DNA from: Niastella sp.
GTDB lineage: Bacteria > Bacteroidota > Bacteroidia > Chitinophagales > Chitinophagaceae
Assembly: GCA_017744515.1 (NCBI GenBank)
Contig: JAGIBF010000072.1
Coordinates: forward strand, 1-42,032
Direction: 5' to 3'
Length of the DNA stretch: 42,032 nucleotides
Part shown: one piece after another, positions 24,715 to 32,956 of the stretch
Layout of the letters: every line of letters starts with the position of its first letter
Position numbering within the stretch: position 1 is the stretch's first letter
Notes under the pieces: model-generated
Database searches by the model: none
What the model saw: only the letters and a program-made list of their open reading frames with translations
What the model was told of the DNA's origin: nothing
Position numbers and translations under genes: made by a program

Positions 24715-26025
24715 ATGAATAAAACCTGGATTGTTGCACAACGGGAATTCAATAGCAGGGTAAAGAAGAAAACCTTCCTGCTCAGTACTTTATTGTTTCC
24801 GATACTTCTTTTCGGTTTCTATGCCTTCATGATCTATTTCTCTGTAAAGGGAAATGACGACCTCAAGATCGCGGTGGCCGATAAAGCCAATGTATTCAAC
24901 GGAAAACTGGAAAGTGATGATGATGTACAGTTCGTTCTCATGAACGATTCCTCCAAAGCTATCCTCGAAAAGAAGGTAGCCACTAAAGAGGTGAGTGGTT
25001 ATATCTATGTTCCGGAGGGGTTCAATGTATCGTCTGATAACCTGAACATCTATTATGGCAAGACCATCGGCATGATCAGCCAGGAGCGTATTACACGCCG
25101 CCTCAACAAGCTGCTGGAGCAAAAGCGGTTGTTGTCGCTCAATATTACACAGGCCCAGCTGGACAGCGCCCGCAAGAGCTCTACCATCGAGTTCAAGCCT
25201 GCTACCGGCGATAAGGAGCCCAGTAAATCAAAAGCCGGACTTGCCTATGCAGTAGGATATGCTGCCGGATTCCTCATTTATATTATTCTGTTCATCTATG
25301 GCACCATGGTAATGCGCGGTGTAATGGAAGAAAAAACAAACCGCATAGCCGAAGTGATCGTGAGCAGTGTAAAACCTTTCCAGCTGATGATGGGCAAGAT
25401 AGTGGGTATTGGAGCGGTAGGCCTGTTGCAATTCATTATCTGGATAGCATTGGGTATTACTGCCACTGCTTTAATTCCCTTATTGATACAAGGTGGAGAC
25501 ACCAGTGCTGTGCAGGGTGTGCCCGGCGCCAACACCATGGTGCAGGCATCTCAAAGCAGTGCTTTTGCTACAGTCATGAATAGTATCAACTTTGCACTGA
25601 TACTGCCCTGCTTCCTGTTCTACTTCCTCGGTGGCTACCTGCTGTATTCATCATTGTTTGCAGCCGTCGGCAGCTCGGTGAATGAAGACCCACAGGATGC
25701 TCAAAGCCTGTTGCTGCCTGTGATGATGCCGATCTTCTTTGCCATCGTGATCATGACCAAGGCTGTGAACAACCCCACCAGCGGCCTCTCGGTATTTGGC
25801 AGCTTGTTCCCGCTTACCTCACCCGTGGTAATGATGGCCCGCATAGCGCATGGTGTACCCGATGGTGTAACCGTATGGGAGCTTATCCTAAGTATGGTAT
25901 TGCTCATCATAGGATTTGTGGGCACTACCTGGATTGCCGGTAAGATTTACCGTACCGGCATCCTGATGTATGGTAAAAAACCTACCTGGAAAGAAATGTG
26001 GAAATGGGCTTTTAGAAAGGCGTAG
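24715..26025 (+). CDS. ABC-2 type permease (NatB-like)
   Basis: Membrane subunit of the exporter, 436 residues. There is a first membrane helix near residues 20-45 (FLLSTLLFPILLFGFYAFMIY), a large extracytoplasmic loop of about 130 residues, then five or more helices between about 175 and 415 (YAVGYAAGFLIYIILFIYG; IVGIGAVGLLQFIIWIALG; INFALILPCFLFYFLGGYLL; and onward). This layout matches NatB/YhaP-like ABC-2 permeases. It is coupled to the ATPase gene 9 bp upstream, and a terminator follows the stop. Confidence 0.93.
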   Translation: MNKTWIVAQREFNSRVKKKTFLLSTLLFPILLFGFYAFMIYFSVKGNDDLKIAVADKANVFNGKLESDDDVQFVLMNDSSKAILEKKVATKEVSGYIYVPEGFNVSSDNLNIYYGKTIGMISQERITRRLNKLLEQKRLLSLNITQAQLDSARKSSTIEFKPATGDKEPSKSKAGLAYAVGYAAGFLIYIILFIYGTMVMRGVMEEKTNRIAEVIVSSVKPFQLMMGKIVGIGAVGLLQFIIWIALGITATALIPLLIQGGDTSAVQGVPGANTMVQASQSSAFATVMNSINFALILPCFLFYFLGGYLLYSSLFAAVGSSVNEDPQDAQSLLLPVMMPIFFAIVIMTKAVNNPTSGLSVFGSLFPLTSPVVMMARIAHGVPDGVTVWELILSMVLLIIGFVGTTWIAGKIYRTGILMYGKKPTWKEMWKWAFRKA

Positions 26026-26049
26026 AGGCACCGAGGCAAAAAGACATTG

Positions 26050-26083
26050 AGGCAACGAGGGAAACTTCGTTGCCTTTTTATTT
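26050..26083 (+). terminator. Intrinsic terminator after the ABC transporter operon
   Basis: AGGCAACGA (26050-26058) pairs perfectly with TCGTTGCCT (26067-26075), with an 8-nt loop, followed by TTTTTATTTT. Confidence 0.8.
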
Positions 26084-26150
26084 TCTCCATACAAGTCATG
26101 GCATTGAATAGCGTCTATATATCTTTATTGCTCACTACAACACCAAACTA

Positions 26151-27500
26151 ATGAGAAAATGGTCGCTTCTATTGCTATTGACAGTCTCCTCCTGTACTCT
26201 TTTCGCGCAAACCATCGTACAACGTGATCCCGTTATTGAAAAGATGGTATCGGAAGTCAATGCCGACAGTCTCAAAAGTTATATCACCCAGATGGTGGCC
26301 TTCGGCACCCGCAATACGCTCAGTACCCAAACCGATCCCAAACGCGGAATCGGTGCAGCCCGGTTATGGGTGTTGAGCAAGTTCAATGAGTTTGCCAAGA
26401 AATCAGGCGGTAAGCTTACAGCGCTCATCGATACCACTACCCTGCAGCCCGACGGCCGCCGTGTGGATGCTCCATTGTTGCTGGGCAACGTAGTGGCTAC
26501 GCTCAAAGGCAGCGATCCCAACGATGACCGCATCTTTCTTATCAGTGGCCACCTCGATAATATGCGTACCAGCGTAATGGACCGCACCGGCGATGCGCCC
26601 GGCGCCAATGATGATGCCAGTGGTGTAGCGGCAGTAATAGAGTGCGCGCGTATCATGAGCCAACGCAGTTTTCCAGCCACCATCATCTTCATCGCTGTAA
26701 GTGGTGAAGAACAGGGCTTGCTGGGCGCCAGGTTCATGGCCGACAAAAGCAAGAAGGATAATAAGAACATAGAAGCTGTGCTGAACAACGATATCATGGG
26801 CAGCAACAACAGCAGCGAAACCAACATCATCAACAATACCAAAATACGCGTGTTCAGCGAAGGCCTGCCCGCCTATAGACTGGACAGCGTGGCCAATAAT
26901 ATCCGCAACCTTGGCCTGGAGAATGACGGCAAAGCGCGCCAGTTGGCCCGCTATGTGAAAGAAACCGGCGAGCGCTATGTAGACAACCTTGAAGTAGTGC
27001 TTATCTATCGCAACGACCGTTTCCTGCGTGGCGGTGATCACACGCCTTATGTACAAAATGGTTATGCTGCTGTACGTATCACGGAAATGAATGAGAACTA
27101 TTACCACCAACACCAGGATGTAAGAAAGGAAAATGGCATCCAGTATGGTGATCTCATCGAGTTCATGGACTTTGAATACCTGCGCAAGAATACGGCCATG
27201 AACCTGAGCAGCCTGGCCAACCTGGCCAAATCGCCCGGTATGCCGCAGGAGGTGAAAATAGAAGTACGCCGCCTCACCAATTATTCCATCCTCAGCTGGA
27301 AAGCGCCCAGGAACGGTAAGCCTAAGGGCTATTATATATTGATGCGCGAAACCAACTGGCCCTTCTGGCAGAAAAAGACTTTTACCACCCAAACCGAGTT
27401 CCAGCTCCCTTATTCCAAGGACAACTACTTCTTTGCTGTTCAATCAGTAGCAGAGGATGGGAATGAGAGCTTGCCGGTAGTTCCGGGGGTGGGGAGATAA
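26151..27500 (+). CDS. Secreted M28 family metallopeptidase with C-terminal Fn3-like domain
   Basis: Exported zinc aminopeptidase-like protein of 449 residues. The signal peptide is MRKWSLLLLLTVSSCTLFAQ. The M28 catalytic domain (about 80-345) has the motifs ISGHLDN (His zinc ligand), GANDDASGVAAVIECARIM (bridging Asp), SGEEQGLLGARFM (catalytic Glu-Glu pair) and NNDIMGSNN (Asp ligand), with a final His near NENYYHQHQDV. The last about 90 residues (EVKIEVRRLTNYSILSWKAP, YFFAVQSVAEDGNES) look like a fibronectin type III module. The tight cluster of D, H and E ligands supports an active enzyme. A single-gene unit between two terminators. Confidence 0.93.
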   Translation: MRKWSLLLLLTVSSCTLFAQTIVQRDPVIEKMVSEVNADSLKSYITQMVAFGTRNTLSTQTDPKRGIGAARLWVLSKFNEFAKKSGGKLTALIDTTTLQPDGRRVDAPLLLGNVVATLKGSDPNDDRIFLISGHLDNMRTSVMDRTGDAPGANDDASGVAAVIECARIMSQRSFPATIIFIAVSGEEQGLLGARFMADKSKKDNKNIEAVLNNDIMGSNNSSETNIINNTKIRVFSEGLPAYRLDSVANNIRNLGLENDGKARQLARYVKETGERYVDNLEVVLIYRNDRFLRGGDHTPYVQNGYAAVRITEMNENYYHQHQDVRKENGIQYGDLIEFMDFEYLRKNTAMNLSSLANLAKSPGMPQEVKIEVRRLTNYSILSWKAPRNGKPKGYYILMRETNWPFWQKKTFTTQTEFQLPYSKDNYFFAVQSVAEDGNESLPVVPGVGR

Positions 27501-27521
27501 GACCGAAAGACAGGAAGTCGG

Positions 27522-27560
27522 AAAGTCCGGAAGCAAGTGTTTTGCTTCCGGACTTTTTTT
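27522..27560 (+). terminator. Intrinsic terminator after the M28 peptidase gene
   Basis: AAAGTCCGGAAGCAA (27522-27536) pairs perfectly with TTGCTTCCGGACTTT (27542-27556), with a 5-nt loop and T-run. The flanks carry GAAAGTC-type repeats (also at 35938-36034). Confidence 0.85.
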
Positions 27561-27734
27561 GTTAGCTACCTTTCGAACGCTCAGCCCCTATTTGGACTAT
27601 TCTGTCTTTCGGGCTTTCTGACTTTCTTAAAAAAATCTTCACCGCCCATCCCACTCTGTGCAACATTTTACGAAACAAGTCGTACTTTAATACGAAACAC
27701 ATCGTAATTATAAACCTGAACAAATCATTTGCAC

Positions 27735-28646
27735 ATGAAAATCAATAGCACGTATGTTCGCTGGGGCATCCCCACACTTGGAGTAGCAGCCGCTTTGGCT
27801 CTTGTAGCCTGGGCAGGTAATCCTCAACAACCCACCACCGGAAAGCAACTATCACAGGACACAGTACCTTCCAAAAGGGGTAAGGCAACCCGTGAGGCCA
27901 ACGAAAAAGACATTGACAAAGAAATACGTCAGCTTGAACAGGCTAAAGAAAATCTAAAAGACGTAGATTGGGATAAGATCCGGCAAAGCGTGGACGAGGC
28001 CGTCAAGAATATCAATTTCGAAAAGATCCAGGAGCAGATCGACGAGGCCATGAAGCACGTAGACATGGAAAAGATCAATCGACAGGTAGAAGCTTCCCTG
28101 AAAAGCATTGACTTTGAGAAAATACAGGAACAGATCAATGAGTCGCTGAAAAACGTTGATACCTATGTCGACAAGGATGAGATCAAAAAGGAACTGGAAG
28201 AAGCCAGAAAGGAAGTAGCAAAAGAACTGAAGGATAACAAAGAGTGGAAAAAAGATTGGGAAGCCACTAAAAAGATCGACAAAGAAGAAATACAAAGTGC
28301 GATGGAAAAATCCAGGAAAGAAGTGGCCAAAGCCATGGAAAAACTGGACAAAGAAAAGCTGAACTGGAAAGACAAGATGAAAGATGCCTGGGAAGGTATC
28401 GACAAAGCCAAAGAGGAATTCAAAGGCTACCAGGAAATGATCTACAGCATGGAGAAAGAGGGCTTACTCAGCACCAAAAGCGATTATACGATCAAATACA
28501 AGGATGGAGAGCTGACTGTGAACGGCAAGAAACAGTCAGATGAAGTAGTGAGCAGATACAAGAAGTATTTCAGACACGATAAAGTAACCATTCGCAAAGA
28601 AGACGGCGATATGGACATCGACACTGATCATAAAGACTTTGATTAA
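27735..28646 (+). CDS. Membrane-anchored helical repeat protein of unknown function
   Basis: A 303-residue protein starting MKINSTYVRWGIPTLGVAAA; the N-terminal hydrophobic segment (about 10-27) is a signal peptide or anchor. Almost everything after residue 50 is charged amphipathic helix. Residues 78-141 are four head-to-tail 16-residue units, (D/N)-(W/F/M)-(D/E)-K-I ... (V/I), e.g. NFEKIQEQIDEAMKHV. They are followed by K/E-rich helices (about 145-245) and a short C-terminal beta-like segment (YTIKYKDGELTVNGKKQ). No enzyme motif. I take the ATG at 27735 and not the in-frame TTG 6 bp earlier. A terminator follows the stop. Function unknown; probably a periplasmic or envelope scaffold. Confidence 0.85.
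   Translation: MKINSTYVRWGIPTLGVAAALALVAWAGNPQQPTTGKQLSQDTVPSKRGKATREANEKDIDKEIRQLEQAKENLKDVDWDKIRQSVDEAVKNINFEKIQEQIDEAMKHVDMEKINRQVEASLKSIDFEKIQEQINESLKNVDTYVDKDEIKKELEEARKEVAKELKDNKEWKKDWEATKKIDKEEIQSAMEKSRKEVAKAMEKLDKEKLNWKDKMKDAWEGIDKAKEEFKGYQEMIYSMEKEGLLSTKSDYTIKYKDGELTVNGKKQSDEVVSRYKKYFRHDKVTIRKEDGDMDIDTDHKDFD
27966..28157 (+). repeat. Four tandem 48-bp coding repeats (16 residues each)
   Basis: Residues 78-93, 94-109, 110-125 and 126-141 of the helical repeat protein align without gaps: D/N, aromatic or Met, D/E, K, I, three polar residues, V/I, then E/A/S, a hydrophobic residue, K, x and V/I. Units 2 and 4 share FEKIQEQI. DNA identity is moderate, so the repeats are not a recent copy-number expansion. 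Confidence 0.8.
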
Positions 28647-28674
28647 CTCTTTTTTCTCGTGAGTTTAATTTACA

Positions 28675-28701
28675 CGGGGCTGTTCTCAGCCTCGTTTTTT
28701 T
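28675..28701 (+). terminator. Intrinsic terminator after the helical repeat gene
   Basis: CGGGGCTG (28675-28682) pairs with CAGCCTCG (28687-28694) around TTCT, followed by seven T. Confidence 0.75.
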
Positions 28702-28753
28702 GCCCCTGATCGAAGCGTATGTTAACAGACCAGATGTCGTAGAATCACAGAAG

Positions 28754-28776
28754 ACCCTTGGACAAGCTCAGGGTGA
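28754..28776. repeat. Dispersed intergenic repeat, copy 3
   Basis: CCCTTGGACAAGCTCAGGG, two changes from the copies at 15852 and 18374, followed by the same TGA. Confidence 0.75.
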
Positions 28777-28798
28777 CAGTTAACAGCATCAGCAATAA

Positions 28799-28830
28799 AA
28801 AGCGGTCCCGCCAAATGGCGGGACCGCTTT
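28799..28830. terminator. Bidirectional intrinsic terminator
   Basis: AAAGCGGTCCCGCCA pairs perfectly with TGGCGGGACCGCTT around a tiny loop, flanked by A and T tracts. It separates the convergent genes ending at 28646 (plus) and 28859 (minus). Confidence 0.85.
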
Positions 28831-28858
28831 AAGTATCTTATGTACGATCGAAGAAGAG

Positions 28859-29272
28859 TTACTCGCTATCCATCATCCGCAATGGATGAAACACATCGCT
28901 TTCATCGTCTCCTCCTTCATTGGTGATGTCGAAATTCAATTTAAGGGGAACTCCTTCTTTGAGTGTAACGCCTTCTTTGCGGAAGGTCTTATACCCTTTC
29001 TTTTCGAGTATGATGATCAATTCGCCGGCAGGCATTTGCGGCACTTTGAAATTACCAGCAGCGTCAGTAATAAACTCTTTCTTATCCTGACCTTTACCAG
29101 CGGAGATAGAAACGGTGACTCCCTGTACTGGCTTTTTGGATCCTGATTCGGATACCATTCCTGAAATAGCAGGCTCAGGTTTGCCGAGTTTGTCATTGCC
29201 GTTGTTAGCTTTGGTTAGCAAGGCAAGAGGAAGCATTGCTGCGAGCAATAGTAGATGTTTCTTTCCTCTCAT
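28859..29272 (-). CDS. Small secreted protein with carboxypeptidase-regulatory-like domain
   Basis: Exported 137-residue protein. The signal peptide spans about 1-22 (KHLLLLAAMLPLALLTKA). One beta-sandwich follows, with the carboxypeptidase-regulatory-like pattern ISGMVSESGSKKPVQGVTVS, DAAGNFKVPQMPAGELIII and KKGYKTFRKEGVTLKEG. Such single-domain proteins are common in Bacteroidota and probably bind or shape surface structures; no enzymatic residues are present. The C-terminus is acidic (EGGDDESDVF). It is monocistronic: the next gene upstream on this strand ends 174 bp away. Confidence 0.88.
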   Translation of the reverse strand: MRGKKHLLLLAAMLPLALLTKANNGNDKLGKPEPAISGMVSESGSKKPVQGVTVSISAGKGQDKKEFITDAAGNFKVPQMPAGELIIILEKKGYKTFRKEGVTLKEGVPLKLNFDITNEGGDDESDVFHPLRMMDSE

Positions 29273-29446
29273 ACAATTAGCGTTTAAAAGGTTGGGAAGT
29301 AATGTTGCTGCCGCTCATCACTGTTACCGAATGCTCATCCTTGATACAGACACGTAGCCCATTAAGAATGTTGCACATTTGATCAGAAAGTTACTTATTC
29401 TTCCCCACTTCCTGACGCCGGTCATGGAAATTATTTACGGAACTTA

Positions 29447-30445
29447 TCAAGATTCTCCGAGGTCGATCTCCGTATTGTCGCCAATATTCAGACTCCGGCT
29501 TTCGCCCTTCACTTCCGTATCGCTGCCGATCAGGGAGGTGGTGAGCACAATATCATACAGGTCGGCAAAGGAGCCGATGATAGAGTCTTTGATAATGGAG
29601 TAGTTGATAGTGGTTTTTTCCCCGATGGTCACGTTGGGACCAATGATGGAGTTTTTGATATTACACCCTTTGGCAATACTTACCGGGGGGATTATGATGG
29701 TGTTATCGAGGCTATGTTCCGGGGCTATTACGCCGCCAAACTTCTTGAGCAGAGTGGCGTTGGACTCCAGCAAGGTTTCTTTTTTACCGCAATCGAACCA
29801 GTTTTGCACCTTAAATGGCTGAAACTTAGCTCCTTGCTGTATCATGCACTCCAGTGCGTCGGTGATGCTGAACTCTCCGCGGCTCATCACCTGGTTGCGG
29901 ATATTGTTTTCCAGGCAGTTGAACAGCAGGTTTGTTTCCTTGATGCGGTAGATACCTACCAGCGCCATGTTCGACTTGGGAATCTGGGGCTTTTCCACCA
30001 CCCGGCTGATAAACCCGTCTTCGCCCATTTCGGCCACGCCGAAATTGCGCGGGTCATCTACTCTTTTAACACCCAATACCGAACCCGGCATATCCAGCAC
30101 CTGCTTTACGTCATATTCACAAATGGTATCGCCTAACACGATGAAGACCTCATCATCGGCCACCAGATTGCGCGTAAGCTGAATTGCATGACCAATGCCA
30201 TGCCGCTCGCTCTGGTAGACAAAATGAGCTTGCAGATCGGGATATTTTTCTTTTACGTAATCCTGGATCTTCTCCCCCAGATAACCGACAATAAAGATGA
30301 ATTCATTGATGCCGGCATCCTTCAACTGATCAACGATAATGCTAAGAATGGTCTTTCCAGCAAGCGGTATCAGTGCCTTGGGTTGTGTATATGTATGAGG
30401 ACGTAACTTGGTGCCCGCACCAGCTACGGGAATGATCGCTTTCAT
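29447..30445 (-). CDS. Sugar-phosphate nucleotidyltransferase (RfbA/GlmU-like)
   Basis: Cytosolic enzyme expected to make an NDP-sugar from a sugar 1-phosphate and NTP, 332 residues. The nucleotide-binding motif is IPVAGAGTKLRPHTYTQPK with the conserved Lys in PKALIPLAGK. The metal/uridine region is VFIVLGDTICEYD. A C-terminal left-handed beta-helix (about 245-330) is shown by hexapeptide-like repeats (IIPPVSIAKGCNIKNSIIGP, VTIGEKTTINYSI). This resembles glucose-1-phosphate thymidylyl- or uridylyltransferase-like proteins with an added helix. The exact sugar is unclear. It is divergent from glyA, with 170 bp between the start codons. Confidence 0.92.
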   Translation of the reverse strand: MKAIIPVAGAGTKLRPHTYTQPKALIPLAGKTILSIIVDQLKDAGINEFIFIVGYLGEKIQDYVKEKYPDLQAHFVYQSERHGIGHAIQLTRNLVADDEVFIVLGDTICEYDVKQVLDMPGSVLGVKRVDDPRNFGVAEMGEDGFISRVVEKPQIPKSNMALVGIYRIKETNLLFNCLENNIRNQVMSRGEFSITDALECMIQQGAKFQPFKVQNWFDCGKKETLLESNATLLKKFGGVIAPEHSLDNTIIIPPVSIAKGCNIKNSIIGPNVTIGEKTTINYSIIKDSIIGSFADLYDIVLTTSLIGSDTEVKGESRSLNIGDNTEIDLGES

Positions 30446-30603
30446 TTGAAAAACAAGTAGTTTGTTTTTTCGAAGCCGTGAAAATAAAGAAAATTATCCG
30501 TACAGCTATTTTTGAGTAGTCGCGACAAGACTATTGGCAATTTATTCCTGTTTTCTGTCAATTTTTATATAAGAATCTCTCTACCTGTTTTCTTCAATTG
30601 AAG

Positions 30604-30611
30604 TACTTTTG
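30604..30611 (+). promoter_or_regulatory. Putative -7 element of glyA
   Basis: TACTTTTG matches the Bacteroidota TAnnTTTG element and ends only 4 bp before the glyA ATG, which would give an mRNA with almost no leader. Confidence 0.5.
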
Positions 30612-30615
30612 CGCC

Positions 30616-31893
30616 ATGCAAAAAGATACCTTGGTTTTTAACCTTATTAATCAGGAACTTGAACGCCAACGTCATGGCATTGAACTCATCGCCTCGGAAA
30701 ACTTTACTTCCCTTCCGGTAATGCAGGCCATGGGTACCGTATTAACCAACAAATATGCAGAAGGCTACCCCGGCAAACGCTATTATGGTGGTTGTGAAAT
30801 CGTAGACCAGATAGAGCAGCTGGCTATCGACCGGTTAAAACAAATATTCAAATTAAGCTGGGCCAACGTGCAGCCTCATAGCGGCGCGCAAGCCAATATG
30901 GCTGTATTTCAGGCCTGCCTGAAGCCCGGTGATAAGATCCTGGGGCTCGACCTGAGCATGGGTGGTCACCTTACCCACGGCAGCCCGGCCAATGTGAGCG
31001 GCAAGATCTACACCGCCCTCCACTATGGCGTGAAAAAAGAGACCGGCCTCGTCGATTACGAACAGCTGGAATCTGTGGCCCGCGCAGAAAAACCCAAAAT
31101 GATCATCTGTGGTGCTTCTGCTTATAGCCGAGACTGGGATTATGCCCGCATCCGCGCTGTAGCCGATGAAATTGGCGCCCTGGTACTGGCTGATATCGCG
31201 CATCCTGCAGGCCTCATCGCCAAAGGATTGCTCAACGATCCATTTGACCATTGTCATATTGTTACTTCTACTACTCATAAAACCCTGCGTGGTCCCCGCG
31301 GTGGTATCATCATGGTACGCCATGATTTCGAGAACCCCTTCGGTATCAAGGACCCCAAAGGCAACACACGCACCATCACCGCCCTGCTCGACCTCGCCGT
31401 ATTTCCCGGCATCCAGGGTGGTCCGCTGGAACACGTGATCGCTGCCAAGGCTATTTCTTTCGGTGAGATCCTGACCGATGAATTCCTTGCTTATGGCAAG
31501 CAGATCCTGGCCAACGCACAGGCCATGGCCAAATCATTCGTGAACCGTGGTTATGACCTCATCAGCCAGGGTACGGACAATCACCTGATGCTGATCGACC
31601 TGCGCAACAAGAGTCTTACTGGTAAAAAAGCACAGGAAACGCTTGACAAAGCACATATCACCCTCAATAAGAACGCTGTTCCTTTCGATGATAAGAGCCC
31701 CTTCGTAACCAGCGGTATCCGTGTAGGCGTTCCTGCTATCACTACCCGCGGTATGAAAGAAAGCGATATGGAAACAGTTACAGCCTTTATCGACAAGGTG
31801 CTGATGAATGCAGATGATGAAAGCGTGATCAAAGCGGTGAAAGGAGATGTGCAAACGTTTATGAAGCAGTTCCCGCTATATCCTGAGCTTTAG
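30616..31893 (+). CDS. glyA: Serine hydroxymethyltransferase
   Basis: PLP enzyme converting serine and tetrahydrofolate to glycine and methylene-THF. The 425-residue product has ELIASENF near the N-terminus, the tyrosine motif YPGKRYYGG, HSGAQAN, the cofactor Asp in LADIAHPAGL, and the PLP lysine Lys222 in VTSTTHKTLRGPRGG. The start at 30616 gives the usual N-terminus (MQKDTLVFNLINQE); the in-frame TTG at 30598 is rejected. A TAnnTTTG element ends 4 bp before this ATG. A clear terminator follows. Confidence 0.97.
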   Translation: MQKDTLVFNLINQELERQRHGIELIASENFTSLPVMQAMGTVLTNKYAEGYPGKRYYGGCEIVDQIEQLAIDRLKQIFKLSWANVQPHSGAQANMAVFQACLKPGDKILGLDLSMGGHLTHGSPANVSGKIYTALHYGVKKETGLVDYEQLESVARAEKPKMIICGASAYSRDWDYARIRAVADEIGALVLADIAHPAGLIAKGLLNDPFDHCHIVTSTTHKTLRGPRGGIIMVRHDFENPFGIKDPKGNTRTITALLDLAVFPGIQGGPLEHVIAAKAISFGEILTDEFLAYGKQILANAQAMAKSFVNRGYDLISQGTDNHLMLIDLRNKSLTGKKAQETLDKAHITLNKNAVPFDDKSPFVTSGIRVGVPAITTRGMKESDMETVTAFIDKVLMNADDESVIKAVKGDVQTFMKQFPLYPEL

Positions 31894-31932
31894 GCACGAA
31901 TTACACGAATTAGTGCAAATTGCACGAATTTG
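31893..31932. repeat. Short tandem CACGAATT repeats after glyA
   Basis: CACGAATT occurs three times within about 35 bp (GCACGAATT, ACACGAATT, GCACGAATT), with AAATTGCACG mirroring part of it. It is another intergenic repeat type and lies before the terminator hairpin. Confidence 0.5.
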
Positions 31933-31944
31933 AAGCATAGTGGA

Positions 31945-31980
31945 GGTGAGTTATCTGTCGATAACTCACCTTTTTTATTT
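31945..31980 (+). terminator. Intrinsic terminator of glyA
   Basis: GGTGAGTTATC (31945-31955) pairs perfectly with GATAACTCACC (31960-31970) around TGTC, then six T. Confidence 0.9.
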
Positions 31981-32045
31981 ATAGTTTGTGGAGTACCTTG
32001 TAATAAACAGTAGCGAGCTGCGACTAATGATTAAACTTTATAGCC

Positions 32046-32237
32046 ATGTTCACTTTAGGTTTTTTCGGATTGTTCGGCCTGTTATGTCTCGTCTTATGGA
32101 TTTGGGCCATCGTAGATATTATCAATAGCCGTTTCCGCGAAGATTCTACCAAGATCATCTGGATACTGCTGGTAATCTTTCTGCCTTTCTTAGGCACACT
32201 GCTGCACTTTGTTGTCGGAAGAGAGCAACGTCTGTAG
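32046..32237 (+). CDS. Small membrane protein, PLDc_N-like
   Basis: A 63-residue protein with two membrane helices (about 4-26, LGFFGLFGLLCLVLWIWAIV, and 38-57, IIWILLVIFLPFLGTLLHFV) joined by a short charged loop (NSRFREDSTK). The order helix, D/N-x-x-x-R, helix, then VGR matches the phospholipase D N-terminal (PLDc_N) small membrane family. Molecular role unknown. It ends 8 bp before the convergent LytTR gene. Confidence 0.8.
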   Translation: MFTLGFFGLFGLLCLVLWIWAIVDIINSRFREDSTKIIWILLVIFLPFLGTLLHFVVGREQRL

Positions 32238-32245
32238 GTATATTC

Positions 32246-32956
32246 TTATACGTCTACCACTTTTAAAAATCCCTGCTTATAACTTCTGCCCAGCGGCAGT
32301 TCAAAGCCATCTACGTTGATGAGGTCGTTATTGTAGCCTGATATTCTATCGATGGCAATGATATACGATTTGTGAATGCGCAGGAACTTGTTTTCCGGCA
32401 GCTTTTCTTCCATATAGCCCAGGCGCTGGTAAGTGATCAGTGGCTTATCGGTAGTCACGATCTTTACATAGTCCTTGATGCTTTCAATGTAGATGATATC
32501 TTTCAGGAAGACCTTCTTCACCTGCTTGTTTACCTTGAAATACATGTAGGCTTTTTCAAAAGCATCGGGCGCCTGTTCAGGCGTTTCTGTTTGCCGCAGT
32601 AAAGTGTATTGATTGTACTTGGCTATGGCTTTCAGGAAACGATCAAACGAAACGGGTTTTACAATATAATCCAACACATCCAGGTCGAAACCATCGGCAG
32701 CAAACTCGCGATAGGCTGTAATCACAATGATCTTGGGCCGGTCGTGCAGTGCCCTGATGAGGTCGAGCCCGGTCATCTTGGGCATTTGTATGTCCAACAG
32801 CAACAAGTCAACCTTCGTCTTTTGTAAAAAGCCAAAAGCCTCGATGGCGTTGTTGCACTTGCCTACGATTTCGAGATCACCTACCCGCTCGATATACGTC
32901 GTGATCAGGTCCACCGCCGGTGGTTCATCATCCACCAACAAGCACTTTATTTTCAT
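32246..32956 (-). CDS. LytTR family response regulator
   Basis: Cytosolic response regulator of 236 residues. The receiver domain (1-120) has the acidic pair VDDEP, the phospho-acceptor Asp55 in LLLLDIQMPKMTGLDL, the Thr in VITAYREFAADGF and the Lys in YIVKPVSFDRFLKA. A LytTR DNA-binding domain (about 135-236) shows the motifs DIIYIESIKDYVKIVTT and FLRIHKSYIIAIDRI. The start codon lies inside the end of the upstream kinase gene (29-bp overlap), so the two are translationally coupled. Targets unknown. Confidence 0.95.
   Translation of the reverse strand: MKIKCLLVDDEPPAVDLITTYIERVGDLEIVGKCNNAIEAFGFLQKTKVDLLLLDIQMPKMTGLDLIRALHDRPKIIVITAYREFAADGFDLDVLDYIVKPVSFDRFLKAIAKYNQYTLLRQTETPEQAPDAFEKAYMYFKVNKQVKKVFLKDIIYIESIKDYVKIVTTDKPLITYQRLGYMEEKLPENKFLRIHKSYIIAIDRISGYNNDLINVDGFELPLGRSYKQGFLKVVDV

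Noticed and set aside
26403..27443. 346-codon minus-strand open frame
   Set aside because: It lies fully opposite the M28 peptidase gene, whose catalytic motifs are intact; the antisense product has no domain and is a by-product of codon bias.
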